Shown: piece after piece, positions 1 to 9,270 of the stretch
Position numbering within the stretch: the first letter of the stretch is position 1
Layout: every line of letters starts with the position of its first letter
NCBI RefSeq assembly: GCF_000174775.1
Contig: NZ_ACLR01000170.1
Coordinates: 28,555-92,554 of the forward strand
Direction: 5' to 3'
Length of the DNA: 64,000 bases
Origin: Porphyromonas uenonis 60-3
GTDB lineage: Bacteria > Bacteroidota > Bacteroidia > Bacteroidales > Porphyromonadaceae
The notes under the pieces: generated by a model
Database searches by the model: none
What the model was told of the DNA's origin: nothing
What the model saw: only the letters and a program-made list of their open reading frames with translations
Made by a program: the position numbers and the translations under genes

Positions 1-885
1 ATGGTGAGTGCATGGCTGAGCGCTAGGATGCCAGGCTCGTAGGTAGTACCATTGCTTGTGTAGCCCTGTGGGTAATAACTGACTATGCTGAAGTTACCCT
101 TCTTCTTGTCCTTAGCTACGAAAGTCGCACGCTTAGGATCATTGAGCGACTTCTCCTGTCTGAGCCCTAGAGTAGCTTCATACTGACGGATCTCATCTAG
201 AGAGGTCTCCTCAGCTAGCTTGCTGGCAAGGGGAAGTCCTGGAGTGTCTTGTCTAGGTCTACCTCGGCGACCGACCCTGGCATCGGAAGGAAGGAAAGCT
301 GCGCATAGCCAGCTACTGCACCTCTTGATACGCCTACGATGAGGTTGCCCTTGCGATACATCGGAGACTTGCTGGAGCTTTCGTCCATAGCTTCAAAGCC
401 GTCATTGATGGTCATTATGTCAAAATCCCGTCTGACATCGCCCTTCTGGTCGTAGACGAGTTGCTCATCAATGAGCACGGTTGAGATCTGTAGCTTACCC
501 TCGCCAGAATTGCCGATGAGGTAGATGCGTAGAGGCTGCTTGCTACTCTTGTCTTGAGTGTTAAAGACGTAGTTCTTGAGGTTATTACCCTTTGCATCGG
601 TGATTACTTTCTCCGTTTGTAGCACGGAGCCATGAGCTGCCTCCCACTTTTGAGAGGATGCTCTCCTGCCGTAAAGTCTACGAAGGGTATTGGCAGATGC
701 TTTAGATTGCCATCAGCATCTAGCTCATAGATAGGCGTGTACTCGCCCTGCTGGATGGGATCCTCCTTGTTGGGGTCTTTCTTATTGGGATCGCCTCCAT
801 CATCGGGACAGTCTTGGTAACAACCGACCAGCCCAAAGCAAGTTGACATGATCAATGCGAGGATCAGAGAGATTTGTTTATTCAT
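1..885 (-). pseudogene. Frameshifted lipoprotein, runs off the window
   Basis: The start at 885 encodes a lipoprotein signal peptide ending in a lipobox (LVGC, Cys at about residue 22), then a Gly/Asp/Pro/Lys-rich linker (PNKKDPNKEDP). This frame stops at 604. A second frame continues the protein from about 645 (EAAHGSVLQTEKVIT) and stops at 215. A third frame then carries on to position 1 (LAEETSLDEIRQYEATLGL). The second switch lies by a CCCC run near 231-238, where one extra C would restore the frame. Three protein-like stretches in consecutive frames point to one gene with two frameshifts, or to two indel errors in the assembly. The function is unknown. The design (lipobox, acidic linker, globular domain) fits a surface lipoprotein of this phylum. 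Confidence 0.7.
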
Positions 886-1002
886 AGTTCTAACCTTGTT
901 AGTTTATATATCAGCGCTGGCATAGAGACCAAATAGCGAAGGAAGGTACCCATAGCAGATGACTGTCGTCAATCTTCTGAAGAAATAGACCTCCCTTGCG
1001 AA

Positions 1003-1010
1003 CAAAGATA
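1003..1010 (-). promoter_or_regulatory. -7 box for the frameshifted lipoprotein
   Basis: The minus strand reads TATCTTTG, matching the Bacteroidota -7 consensus TAnnTTTG. It lies about 118 bp upstream of the lipoprotein start at 885. No convincing -33 TTTG was found. Confidence 0.5.
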
Positions 1011-1045
1011 CAAAAAGAAAGAGAACTACGCTCGTCTGCTAAAAG

Positions 1046-1125
1046 GTTCCACCGCTGGAACCGAAGAGTTCCTCCGTTGGAACTAAAAAGTTCCAAGAGG
1101 GGAACTACTTTTGGAACTTGTAAGT
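1046..1125. repeat. 22-bp palindromic array, GTTCC-N6-GGAAC type
   Basis: Three GTTCC...GGAAC units start at 1046, 1068 and 1090, an exact 22-bp step, and are followed by a further GGAACTT. Each unit is a small palindrome. The last two units and their flank recur with few changes at about 48733-48795, so this is a dispersed family. The rest of 886-1262 holds only the promoter and the pepT terminator. Confidence 0.75.
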
Positions 1126-1198
1126 GTCAAGAGGATAGTGCGATACGAAGAAGCTTTGACAGCGCCCTTTGGCAGTAAGGGGACGATGAAAAGAGATG

Positions 1199-1238
1199 TA
1201 GCCCGCTGGTAGGAGAGATTTCCTATTAGCGGGCTACA
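1199..1238 (-). terminator. Intrinsic terminator after pepT
   Basis: The hairpin has a perfect 10-bp outer stem (GTAGCCCGCT / AGCGGGCTAC) around a shorter inner stem. On the minus strand it is followed by a T-rich stretch (ATCTCTTTTC). It closes the operon that ends with pepT at 1263. Confidence 0.65.
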
Positions 1239-1262
1239 CGTTTAATGTGTTGGGGTTGGCTT

Positions 1263-2495
1263 TTACTCTAAAGCTCCCGATGTGGCATAGCGACGGACTA
1301 GCTGCGTCACGATGGCTAGGCAGCGCTCCATAGCATCGAGCGAGCAGTACTCGTGGATGGAGTGGAAGTTGCCCCCGCTGGTGAAGATGTTGGGGCAGGG
1401 GATGCCTCGCTCCGAGAGGACCGCCCCATCGGTGCCGCCACGTATCGGCTGGATGATAGGCTTGACACCGACCGCCTCATAGGCTGCCACCGCATGCTCG
1501 ATGACCTCTGGGTGCGGAGCGATGTAGTCGTACATGTTGCGGTACTGGTAGGAGACTTCGACCGCTAGCTGTGCGGCGTGTGGCTCTTCGTTGATCTGCT
1601 GAGCCACCTCTCGGATGCATGCTATGCGCTCCTCTAGGAGCTGGCGGTCGTGGTCGCGGATGATGTACTCAGCGGTTGCGGACGAGACATCTCCCGCCAT
1701 GTGGCATAGGTGCAGGAAGCCCTCTCGTCCCTGGGTTACCTCGGGTCGCTCGTGCGTGTAACCTAGTCTGTAGTCGAGCTTGATGAGCGACTGGAGTGCG
1801 TGGCGCATCGTGTGGTAGGCACTGCCTGGGTGGACGTTGTGTCCTGTGGCGGTGATGCGTACGGAGGCTGCGTGAAAGCATTCGTACTCAAACTCGCCCT
1901 CAAGTCCTCCGTCGATGGTGTAAGCGTAGGTCGCCTGAAGCTGGCTCTCGTCAAAGGACTCTAGCCCTCGTCCCACTTCTTCGTCTGTCGTGAAGGCTAG
2001 TGCGATAGGTCCGTGCGCTAACTCGGGCTTGCTCTGTAGCTCCGCAGCGAGGGTCATCAAGATGGCGACGCCCGCCTTGTCGTCAGCTCCGAGGAGTGTC
2101 GTACCATCGCTCGTGATGAGCGTATGCCCCACATAGCGTAGCAGGTCGGGGTAGTCGCTGGGACTGAGTATGCTCCCCTTTAGCTGAATTGGCTTGCCGT
2201 CGTAGTTGGGGTGGAGACAGGGAGAGACCTTTTCGCCAGGAGCTTCGGGAGAGGTGTCTACATGAGCGAGGAGCGCGATGCGGGGAACCTTTTCGTAACC
2301 GGCCGTGGCGGGGATTTGCGCTATCACATAGCCCGCATCATAGCAAGTGGCAGGTATCTGTAGCGCCTCTAGCTCCGAGTGAAGCAGACGGAGCAAGTCC
2401 CACTGACAGGAGGTCGAGGGCTTCGTCGGACTATTTGGATCGGAGGTGGTGTGCACCTTTGCGTAGCGGAGGAATCGCTCTAGGAGTTGGCTCAT
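1263..2495 (-). CDS. pepT: Peptidase T (tripeptide aminopeptidase)
   Basis: A 410-residue M20-family zinc metallopeptidase that removes the N-terminal residue of tripeptides in the cytoplasm. The first metal ligand region is seen as LLAHVDTSPEAPG, the bridging Asp in LLGADDKAGVAILM, the catalytic Glu pair in TTDEEVGRG, and the last ligand in the C-terminal FTSGGNFHSIHEY. GGTDGAVLS is also typical of PepT. Length matches the family (about 405-410). It is the last gene of a minus-strand operon, 15 bp after the HAD-thioesterase gene, and is followed by a hairpin terminator. The asaccharolytic, peptide-based growth of many Porphyromonas fits this enzyme. Confidence 0.95.
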   Translation of the reverse strand: MSQLLERFLRYAKVHTTSDPNSPTKPSTSCQWDLLRLLHSELEALQIPATCYDAGYVIAQIPATAGYEKVPRIALLAHVDTSPEAPGEKVSPCLHPNYDGKPIQLKGSILSPSDYPDLLRYVGHTLITSDGTTLLGADDKAGVAILMTLAAELQSKPELAHGPIALAFTTDEEVGRGLESFDESQLQATYAYTIDGGLEGEFEYECFHAASVRITATGHNVHPGSAYHTMRHALQSLIKLDYRLGYTHERPEVTQGREGFLHLCHMAGDVSSATAEYIIRDHDRQLLEERIACIREVAQQINEEPHAAQLAVEVSYQYRNMYDYIAPHPEVIEHAVAAYEAVGVKPIIQPIRGGTDGAVLSERGIPCPNIFTSGGNFHSIHEYCSLDAMERCLAIVTQLVRRYATSGALE

Positions 2496-2510
2496 AGTGT
2501 GTGCAGAGGC

Positions 2511-3773
2511 TTAGCGCTGCTTGAGGATACTATTGATGACGCGGCAGGTGGAGATGAGCTTACCGCTCTGGGTGGAGTAGATATCCACGTTCCAGACGTG
2601 GGTGCTGCGCCCCTTGTGAAGTATCGTGGCGACGCCGCGCACGGTGTCTCCGACGACTGTCGAGGAGACGTGGTAGCCACTCACCTGCATGCCGACTTGT
2701 ATCTCGCCTTCGTTGGCTATAGCCACTGAACCTAGCCCCGCGAGGGTCTCGGCAAAGGCTAGCGAGGCGCCTCCGTGCAGGATGCCCATTGGCTGTCTCG
2801 TGCGACTGTCCACGGGCATCGTGCCAGTGACATAGCCCTGCGCTATCTCTGTGCAGCGCATGCCGAGCGCTCCCATGAGTGTGTTGGGCATGATAGCGTT
2901 GGCATCTTCTGGGTCAAAGGGAACCCCATCGTAGCGCAGCTTGATCTGCTTGGTGATCATGTGGGCTAAGCCCGCAGCATCGCAAGAGGTGGTGATATAG
3001 TCGGCGCAACTCTTGAGTGGCTCGGGAGCGTTTGCCATAGCTACGCCTAGTCCAGCGCGCTGTACCATGGCGACATCCTCTAGGGTGGTGCCGACGGCGA
3101 TGATGTTTTGCTGGTTAAGGTCTAGTCGGTCTAGGATAAAGTCCAGCGCACCCCGCAGGCTGACGCCAGAAGCCACGATCGAGAGCTCATTCATCGGCTC
3201 ATCGTAGAGGGTGGCGGTCAAGGTTTGCTCGGCTTTGAGCCGTTCGCTCAGCTTCTCCAGTCGATCCTGTCTGGCTAAGATGAGCGCTCTAAAGATTGGT
3301 TCGGAGGGCGCTTGGAAGGATTCGTCCGCTTCGGCCAATTCCAAGATCGGCATACCCCAGAGCTTGGCGAGCTGTAGGACACGAGGCTGATGGGTCTTGG
3401 TCGCGTAGAGCGCTTTCTCGCCAATGAGTGCGAGCGTGTAGTCGCTATTCACCAGCTCGTAGAGACGAGTGAGCTCGGCGGGGCGGAGTGGGCGAGAGGC
3501 CAGCTCACGACCCGTGCGACAGTTGTGAACGCGTGCGCCTAGATGGGAGATGATGTAGCCACTATTGCGTGGTAGTTGCAGCTGCTCGGAGAGCTTCAGG
3601 AGACTAGTCATAGGCGCTTCGCTGGCGATCGCCACACGTAGAGCGTACTCCTCCTGCACCTCTAGGAGAGCTTCGCGGTCCTCTAGCGCTATCTGCCCAT
3701 TGCTCCCGAGCAGACAGTCACGGTCTTTGATGGCGAGGAACTTATAGCCACCACTCTTTGCTTGATCTGTCAT
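2511..3773 (-). CDS. Degenerate Cof-type HAD domain fused to hotdog thioesterase
   Basis: A 420-residue two-domain protein. Residues about 11-275 align with Cof/HAD-IIB phosphatases, but the catalytic motifs are lost. Motif I DxDGT is KDRDC (16-20) with Lys at the nucleophile position, the motif III lysine of GVSK is Leu (GVSLRGAL, 203-210), and motif IV GDGxND is GTTLED (228-233). Residues about 290-420 form a PaaI/MenI-type hotdog thioesterase with intact HGGAS (333-337) and the catalytic acid E342 in AETLAG. The thioesterase is probably active on an acyl-CoA; DHNA-CoA in menaquinone synthesis is one possibility, given menA in the window. The HAD part may be structural or ligand-sensing. 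It lies in an operon with pepT and the two envelope genes upstream. Confidence 0.8.
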   Translation of the reverse strand: MTDQAKSGGYKFLAIKDRDCLLGSNGQIALEDREALLEVQEEYALRVAIASEAPMTSLLKLSEQLQLPRNSGYIISHLGARVHNCRTGRELASRPLRPAELTRLYELVNSDYTLALIGEKALYATKTHQPRVLQLAKLWGMPILELAEADESFQAPSEPIFRALILARQDRLEKLSERLKAEQTLTATLYDEPMNELSIVASGVSLRGALDFILDRLDLNQQNIIAVGTTLEDVAMVQRAGLGVAMANAPEPLKSCADYITTSCDAAGLAHMITKQIKLRYDGVPFDPEDANAIMPNTLMGALGMRCTEIAQGYVTGTMPVDSRTRQPMGILHGGASLAFAETLAGLGSVAIANEGEIQVGMQVSGYHVSSTVVGDTVRGVATILHKGRSTHVWNVDIYSTQSGKLISTCRVINSILKQR

Positions 3774-3784
3774 AGGACTCCTTA

Positions 3785-5593
3785 TTATAATGCGGACCAG
3801 TTAAACTGTACCCCGATGCGCCCGCTGTAGGGCTGCTTCATATTGTAAGTACCTAGTCCATAGTACTGACTGTCGAAAGTGGCAAAGAGCGTCCACATAT
3901 CCGTCAAGCGATACTGCGCTGTCACCTCAGCGGTAAACCTTGTGAGCGAAGCCCACGCTGCGCCCTCACGAAGCCCAGTCTTGGGAGCCTGAGCGGGGTG
4001 AAGGATCTTTGGTGAGAGGCAGGTGTCGTAGTAAACCACCCCACGAAGGTCTAGGCGACGCATAGGACGGACGGCCAACTTCGCATAGCTCTGGAAGTAA
4101 GGCTTGGGGACGCGGACGGAGAAGTTCGCCTGACGGTTGAACTGCGCTCCGAGGCTCAGCTCACACACCTTTGCGATGACCGTAGAGAGGTCTAGACCTG
4201 CGTAGAAGATGTCTAGCTTCGTGTAATCATTGCGCTGCGACTGTAGCCATGAGCAGTAAAGCTCTTCGCCAGTGTAGTAGGGTAGGAGGTTGAAGCCGTA
4301 AGTGCGGCCATAGTGATCGTACCCGCCGTACAGCTCGTAGGTGCCAGAGCCGAGCTGGAGCTTGACGCCTGTGCGGGAGCCGAGCTGCTGACGCTCAGGT
4401 CTAGGCAATGCGTTGAGCATGACACCTGGTATGCGAGCTAGGTAGTCAAAGGGGAGGACATCTTGTATTCCACCTGAAGCCCGCAGGTACCACTCCCAGC
4501 GCCTCTGATCAGAGAGCGACAGACGAACCTCTGGGTAGACCAGCACCTCTTGGTTGGCAAAGTCCACGCCGACACCGCCTGAGAAGTCTAGGTCGGCAAA
4601 GTTAACGAACCCACGATAGCGGAACTGCGGGTGTGCCCTTAGGAGAAAGAGCTGTGAGGGCTGACTCGTGCGGATGCGCATATCGGCGCTCAGTCCGAGA
4701 GACCAGTCTTCAGAGAGCTGCACAGCGGTAGCTCCATCAGCGTCAATCGTATGTAGATATTCGCTAGCCAGGAGGTCGCCTGGGGCTGGGCTAGGTAGTG
4801 AATGGTATAGGAAGGCGTAGCGTGCACCAAGGTCAAAGGTCCAGTTATGCGCCTGGAGGTTCTCTATGCGACCCGTTAGGCTATACTCGCGTAGCTTGTC
4901 TTGCCAACGGGTGCGGTCCAGTAGGGGGAGCGTACCCATCTGCATTCTATGCTGCGTAGGGGTGTGCGCAAAGATGTGACTACGGATGCCTCCCTGCAGC
5001 TTGACGGTGCTCTCCTTCCAGTGATAGCTGTAGCCTAGGACTCCCTCGGTAGCGTGGCGGTACATCTCCGTCTGTCGGGGAACTTCCTCAAGGTAGTGAT
5101 AGTCTGGATCGGACTGGTCCATAGGTCCATGCACGGAGCGGTTAGGCCCGTTCTTGCTGAGCGTGAAAAGCTCCGAGCGATGCGTCAGATCGAGAGAAAG
5201 GACATTGTGCTTGCTCCCAAAGTGCCACTGCCCCGCCAGATCCCCACCGAAAGCCGGTGCAAAGCCTCCGAAGAGCCGAGCCATGATCCCATTGTAAGGC
5301 TGAGGCACCTCACGGGCAAAGCTAGACAGCTGAGGCGTCGGCGCTGGCGAGAGGGTAGGTGTGAAGTCTCTCGTGGAGCGAGGTGTGGCTGGGTTGTAGC
5401 GCTCTATCTGAGGCTTCGTCAGAGGTATCAGCGTAAAGATAGGATTGGTGTCATCTATCTGTCTCACCTTTTCGCTCACCACGGTGACCTCACGGCTGAT
5501 CGTGTCACGCTTGGCGGGAGGGGTGGGCTTTTGAGCTAAAGCTGGGAGCAGACTGCTGAGCAGTACTGGGAGAAGTATGTATAGTCGTTTCAT
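3785..5593 (-). CDS. Outer-membrane beta-barrel protein, TonB-receptor-like
   Basis: A 602-residue protein with a Sec signal peptide (MKRLYILLPVLLSSLLPALAQ), a short Pro-rich periplasmic segment, and then long alternating hydrophobic/polar strands rich in Tyr and Trp to the C-terminus, ending GVQFNWSAL. This is the pattern of an outer-membrane barrel. No plug domain or TonB box is obvious, so it is shorter than a classic TonB-dependent receptor. It sits 43 bp after the large TPR gene and 11 bp before the HAD-thioesterase, in the same operon. Pairing with the TPR protein suggests a shared envelope role. The substrate is unknown. Confidence 0.65.
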   Translation of the reverse strand: MKRLYILLPVLLSSLLPALAQKPTPPAKRDTISREVTVVSEKVRQIDDTNPIFTLIPLTKPQIERYNPATPRSTRDFTPTLSPAPTPQLSSFAREVPQPYNGIMARLFGGFAPAFGGDLAGQWHFGSKHNVLSLDLTHRSELFTLSKNGPNRSVHGPMDQSDPDYHYLEEVPRQTEMYRHATEGVLGYSYHWKESTVKLQGGIRSHIFAHTPTQHRMQMGTLPLLDRTRWQDKLREYSLTGRIENLQAHNWTFDLGARYAFLYHSLPSPAPGDLLASEYLHTIDADGATAVQLSEDWSLGLSADMRIRTSQPSQLFLLRAHPQFRYRGFVNFADLDFSGGVGVDFANQEVLVYPEVRLSLSDQRRWEWYLRASGGIQDVLPFDYLARIPGVMLNALPRPERQQLGSRTGVKLQLGSGTYELYGGYDHYGRTYGFNLLPYYTGEELYCSWLQSQRNDYTKLDIFYAGLDLSTVIAKVCELSLGAQFNRQANFSVRVPKPYFQSYAKLAVRPMRRLDLRGVVYYDTCLSPKILHPAQAPKTGLREGAAWASLTRFTAEVTAQYRLTDMWTLFATFDSQYYGLGTYNMKQPYSGRIGVQFNWSAL

Positions 5594-5636
5594 CGATGAT
5601 AGGCTTAATCGTGAGAAATGGAAGGCGAGAGGCGCA

Positions 5637-8600
5637 TTAGCGAGCCGTACTTTGGCGAAGCTGTGCGAGCTTCTCTGTGGCGCGCTGACGTATCGGCGAA
5701 GTCTCGTCGGTGTAGTTCTTGAGCAAGCTCTCTAGGTATAGTCTTGCCGTGTCGGGATCCCCCTTGGCGAGGTACCAGTCGGAGAGCGTTATGATCGTCT
5801 CAGCAGATAGATCGGGGTCTGGGTAGGCTTCGTTGACCAGCTTGTCCAGTAGCTGCTTCGAGTAGCTTTGCTGCACCTTGTTGGAGACGTAGTACTGAGC
5901 TAATAGGAGCGTCCCCTGACTGCCAGCGTAAGTCCCTATGCGAGCGACAAGAGGCTTTAGCAAAGATTCGATCTGGTTGCCACGACCTGTCTTCAAGTAG
6001 CTGGTAGCTAGGCGACAAGTCAAGAGGTCTAGTTGCTCTTGGCTCCATCCCTTAGCTTTGTCTAGCTGAGGGGTTACGACCTTGATGACCCACGCATACT
6101 GTCCTGCGTGGAGTGCGCTCTCAGTAGCTGAGAGCAGTGTCGTCTGATAGCTCGCAGGGGCTAGCGGTAGTGTGAGTAGCTCTTGCTGCAAAGGCAATGC
6201 CTGCGCAAAGGCTCGCTGATGAAGGCGGATCGTAGACATCCTTTGGAGCAAACCAATGTGTAGCTCCTGCGACAGTTGCTTGCGACTGGGGTAGATGCGC
6301 TCATAGAGTGTCAGAGCGTCTGCCTCCTTACCAGCACGTTCGTAGAGATCGCCCAAGTAGTAGTGCGCTAAGAGCGAAGAAGCACCTTGTGGCTTCAGGG
6401 CTAGGTACTCCTTGAGCAAGCGCTCTGCCTGTGGCTGTCTGGACTGGTAAGCACGCTCGGCCGTCTCGAAGGAGATGCTCATCGCCTCGCTCTCGTTGAT
6501 GGCATAGCTGCCGCCGATGCTATTGGCGTACTGGACAAACTCAGTGGAGCGTCCCTCCTCGATGTAGATACTCTTCAGCGCTTCGTAAGCTTGCTTCGCC
6601 TCGCCACTCTGTGGCGCCTCTGCGAGGAGCGCCTTGTAAGTCTCGATGGCTCGGTTCGTTTCGTTCCTATTATAATATAGTAGTGCCAACTGCAAGGCAG
6701 CCTTGCGCCCATACTCGCTCTGCGGGTACTCCTGCGTCAGGCGTGTGAAAGTTCCGATAGCCTCCGCATGCTGTCCGTACAGTTCCATAGCTCGTCCCTG
6801 ATCATACATAGCGCGAGGCTTGTAAAGGCTGTTCGGATGGCGAGCGATCAATTTATCAAGTGCAGCTATCTGCGCCTTGTAGTCCTTCTTGAGACCCTCA
6901 ATGTCGGACAGCATATAGAGCGCATAGACCTGATTGTCAGGAGCGATCCTGTAAGCCTCCTCGTAGTAGCGTACGGCAGGTGTGTAGTGTCCCTGCATAT
7001 AGTGCGCATCGCCTAGGCGAGCGTGGACATCCGCCTGCAGCGTATTATCGAGCGTGCCCTCTTGGAGTAAGATAGAGAGCGTCTGCGTGGCAGCACTGTA
7101 CTGCTTCTGCTTGATCTGACTGTAGCCCAGTAGGTAGCGAGCTATCTGTAGCTGTGCGCTAGTAGCTGTGCGCTTATTGAGGATAGCAGTGAGGGCTTGT
7201 GAAGCACGCTTGTAGGCTCCCTGCTGAGAGAGGAGTTGCGCCCCTAGTAGCTCCGCTTCAGTGTGGTGTGTGGAGCGCGTGCCGAGCCCTTGCGCTTGCT
7301 GGTTGTAGTGCTGTGCTAGGGCTAGGTCGCCCGCCTGTTGCGCCTGCTGTGTGAGCTGATTCAGCAGATAGCACTGCGCCTCTACAATAACGGGCGAAGG
7401 ATTCTTGATACGTCCTATCGAGGCTAGACTAGTCAGGTAATCGGGGCTGCGGTAGTAGCTCTCAATGAGGAAGTGCTCCATCGCCTCACGGTGTGCCGAC
7501 TGGGCGAATGTATTGAGAAACTCCTCGCAGAGCCTCACCTCCTGACCAAACGACCCGCCCGCCTTACTGCGCATCAGCAATACCTGCTCATAGATGGCAG
7601 CTTCACGGATCGTAGGAGCTACAGCTCTATCTGCTGCCACCTGATAGGAGGCCAAAGCTTCGGAGTAAAGCCCCATATCTCTACGAGCACGGGCTAGGTA
7701 AAGGTTGGCCACCCCGCTCGTCTCCGCATCGCCACGGGTCGCTAGGAGTAGATGCGGGATCGCTTGCTCCGTGCGCTCCGTCTCCATGTAAGCCGCTGCG
7801 AGGATAAGTTGGTCTTCGGGTGTTAGGGCATTAGCCTTTTGCTCTGCTAGTGGAGCGAGACGCTCGATAGCTTTGCTCGGCTCCTCCAGACGATACCACG
7901 CGTTTGCCTCTAGGATCTGACTCTCCGTGCGCTGCTCCTCCGAGAGGCGTGCCGTAGCAAGTGCCTCGGTGTGCGTGAGCACCGACTGATAGTTTTGCCG
8001 ATAGAGGGCTATCCGCGCCAGTCCTAGACGAGCGTCATACTGCAGGTCGCCCTGATCCTGTATCGGGAGGAGCGTGCGCTCAGCCTTGTCTAGATTGTTT
8101 TGCGCTATGTATAGTTGCGCTAGATAGAGCCTAGCCACATCGCCCCAGTAACCTCCATTGTCAGCAGTCAACTCAAAGAGTCGCTCGACCTGATCTACAG
8201 AGCGACCAGACAGTAGGAGCGCATAGGCCATCTTGACCTGCCACTCGCTCCGCGCCTCACGTGTCAAGGTGCGCTCACGCACCTGCTCTAGCGTATGGCG
8301 AGCACGATTGTACTCCTTATTATATAGGTAGTGTGTGGCACGAGCTATGCGCGCTATCTGCGCCTGACGGGAGACGGGCTCTCTGGTGATATACTCCTCC
8401 AGCTCGGCTGCAGCACTCGGACGACCCAGCAGATGCGCCCCATAAGTGGCAAACCACCCATCCGCCTCGCTCAGACGTCGTGTAGAAGAGAGGAGCGTCA
8501 TGGTGCGTAGGGGCGAGCCAGCTGCGAGAGTCACCTCGATGGCATGCTGCTCGGTGGGTCTGCTAAAGGTCTCTTGCGCCTGTAGTGGATAGGCTAGTGG

Positions 8601-8648
8601 CAAGCTACCACAGAGCAGTAGCGTATATAGGTATCCTTTGTAGTTCAT
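5637..8648 (-). CDS. Large periplasmic tetratricopeptide-repeat protein
   Basis: A 1003-residue protein with an N-terminal signal peptide (LLLCGSLPLAYPLQAQ) and tandem TPR helices over nearly the whole length, for example the repeat at about 540-600 with YYEEAYRIAPDNQVYALYML and the one with FTRLTQEYPQSEYGRKAALQ. It has no enzymatic domain. Proteins of this layout (a long exported TPR solenoid beside a barrel protein) are common in Bacteroidota and are thought to act as scaffolds at the cell envelope. It is the first gene of the four-gene operon that also carries the barrel protein, the HAD-thioesterase fusion and pepT. Confidence 0.8.
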   Translation of the reverse strand: MNYKGYLYTLLLCGSLPLAYPLQAQETFSRPTEQHAIEVTLAAGSPLRTMTLLSSTRRLSEADGWFATYGAHLLGRPSAAAELEEYITREPVSRQAQIARIARATHYLYNKEYNRARHTLEQVRERTLTREARSEWQVKMAYALLLSGRSVDQVERLFELTADNGGYWGDVARLYLAQLYIAQNNLDKAERTLLPIQDQGDLQYDARLGLARIALYRQNYQSVLTHTEALATARLSEEQRTESQILEANAWYRLEEPSKAIERLAPLAEQKANALTPEDQLILAAAYMETERTEQAIPHLLLATRGDAETSGVANLYLARARRDMGLYSEALASYQVAADRAVAPTIREAAIYEQVLLMRSKAGGSFGQEVRLCEEFLNTFAQSAHREAMEHFLIESYYRSPDYLTSLASIGRIKNPSPVIVEAQCYLLNQLTQQAQQAGDLALAQHYNQQAQGLGTRSTHHTEAELLGAQLLSQQGAYKRASQALTAILNKRTATSAQLQIARYLLGYSQIKQKQYSAATQTLSILLQEGTLDNTLQADVHARLGDAHYMQGHYTPAVRYYEEAYRIAPDNQVYALYMLSDIEGLKKDYKAQIAALDKLIARHPNSLYKPRAMYDQGRAMELYGQHAEAIGTFTRLTQEYPQSEYGRKAALQLALLYYNRNETNRAIETYKALLAEAPQSGEAKQAYEALKSIYIEEGRSTEFVQYANSIGGSYAINESEAMSISFETAERAYQSRQPQAERLLKEYLALKPQGASSLLAHYYLGDLYERAGKEADALTLYERIYPSRKQLSQELHIGLLQRMSTIRLHQRAFAQALPLQQELLTLPLAPASYQTTLLSATESALHAGQYAWVIKVVTPQLDKAKGWSQEQLDLLTCRLATSYLKTGRGNQIESLLKPLVARIGTYAGSQGTLLLAQYYVSNKVQQSYSKQLLDKLVNEAYPDPDLSAETIITLSDWYLAKGDPDTARLYLESLLKNYTDETSPIRQRATEKLAQLRQSTAR

Positions 8649-8709
8649 CGGTAGTAGTCTTATCTGATGGGGGGCGAAGTCCTCTGGATACGCCCAATCG
8701 ATTCTAACG

Positions 8710-8740
8710 CAAATCTACTGAAATAACTCTTGAGGGCAAA
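8710..8740 (-). promoter_or_regulatory. Promoter of the TPR-barrel-HAD-pepT operon
   Basis: The minus strand carries TTTG (8737-8740), a 19-bp spacer, and TAGATTTG (8710-8717). Both boxes and the spacing match the Bacteroidota sigma factor consensus (-33 TTTG, -7 TAnnTTTG). The 5' leader would be about 55 nt. Confidence 0.65.
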
Positions 8741-8789
8741 ATATAGTCAAGCCTGACACCTGATACAAGATGACTTCATCGATGGCACT

Positions 8790-8969
8790 ATCAAGGAAAT
8801 CGGACAATTCCTCGGTGGAGATTGTTGATTATCCTGCGAGGAAACGAAAAATTCTTCGGAACTTCGAAATCTTTCTTCCGAAGTTTCATTTCATTCTTCC
8901 GAACTTTTATTTCCCGGTTCCGTGGGGAATTTTCATTTGCTCCTTGGAAATCCACGATTTCCTCGGTAG
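8790..8969 (+). mobile_element. MITE-like 180-bp repeat, copy A
   Basis: A non-coding element with related ends (AAGGAAATCG at the left, GATTTCCTCGGTAG at the right) and a core of 21-bp units beginning TTCCGAA (about 8876-8912). Three further copies lie at about 24910-25092, 42319-42500 (inverted) and 56092-56212 (inverted, shortened). Inside the terminal arms each copy has a second inverted pair of the type CCACGG / CCGTGG. The rest of 8649-9178 shows no gene. Confidence 0.75.
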
Positions 8970-9178
8970 AATTTGGAATCAGCGGAGATGTAGGAGTCAC
9001 TGTGGAGTGAGGTTAGAGCGCTATATAGCGAGGATCTAGCCATATTTTCCAGGTTTGTCACTGTATGTAGCTCCTAGAGGGGAGGATTACAATGCCACTT
9101 TCAGGACTCTCTACGGATAATATATCTAGAAAGCAATCTTTTTCGCTACCTAATGGTAGGTATTCAAAATATTATTCG

Positions 9179-9186
9179 TAACTTTG
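9179..9186 (+). promoter_or_regulatory. -7 box of the 2-oxoacid oxidoreductase operon
   Basis: TAACTTTG matches TAnnTTTG. It predicts transcription from about 9193 and a leader of about 78 nt before the ATG at 9271. There is no clear -33 element. Confidence 0.5.
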
Positions 9187-9270
9187 AGGGCGAAGAACTA
9201 ATTGTATCACGGTACTCGACTTTTATCCGTTGAGATGAGAGGGGGTACAACAATCTATAAAGTACTACAC

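Noticed and set aside
9202..9270. TTG start for the ferredoxin subunit
   Set aside because: The added 23 residues do not resemble the family, and the ATG at 9271 begins at the conserved region.
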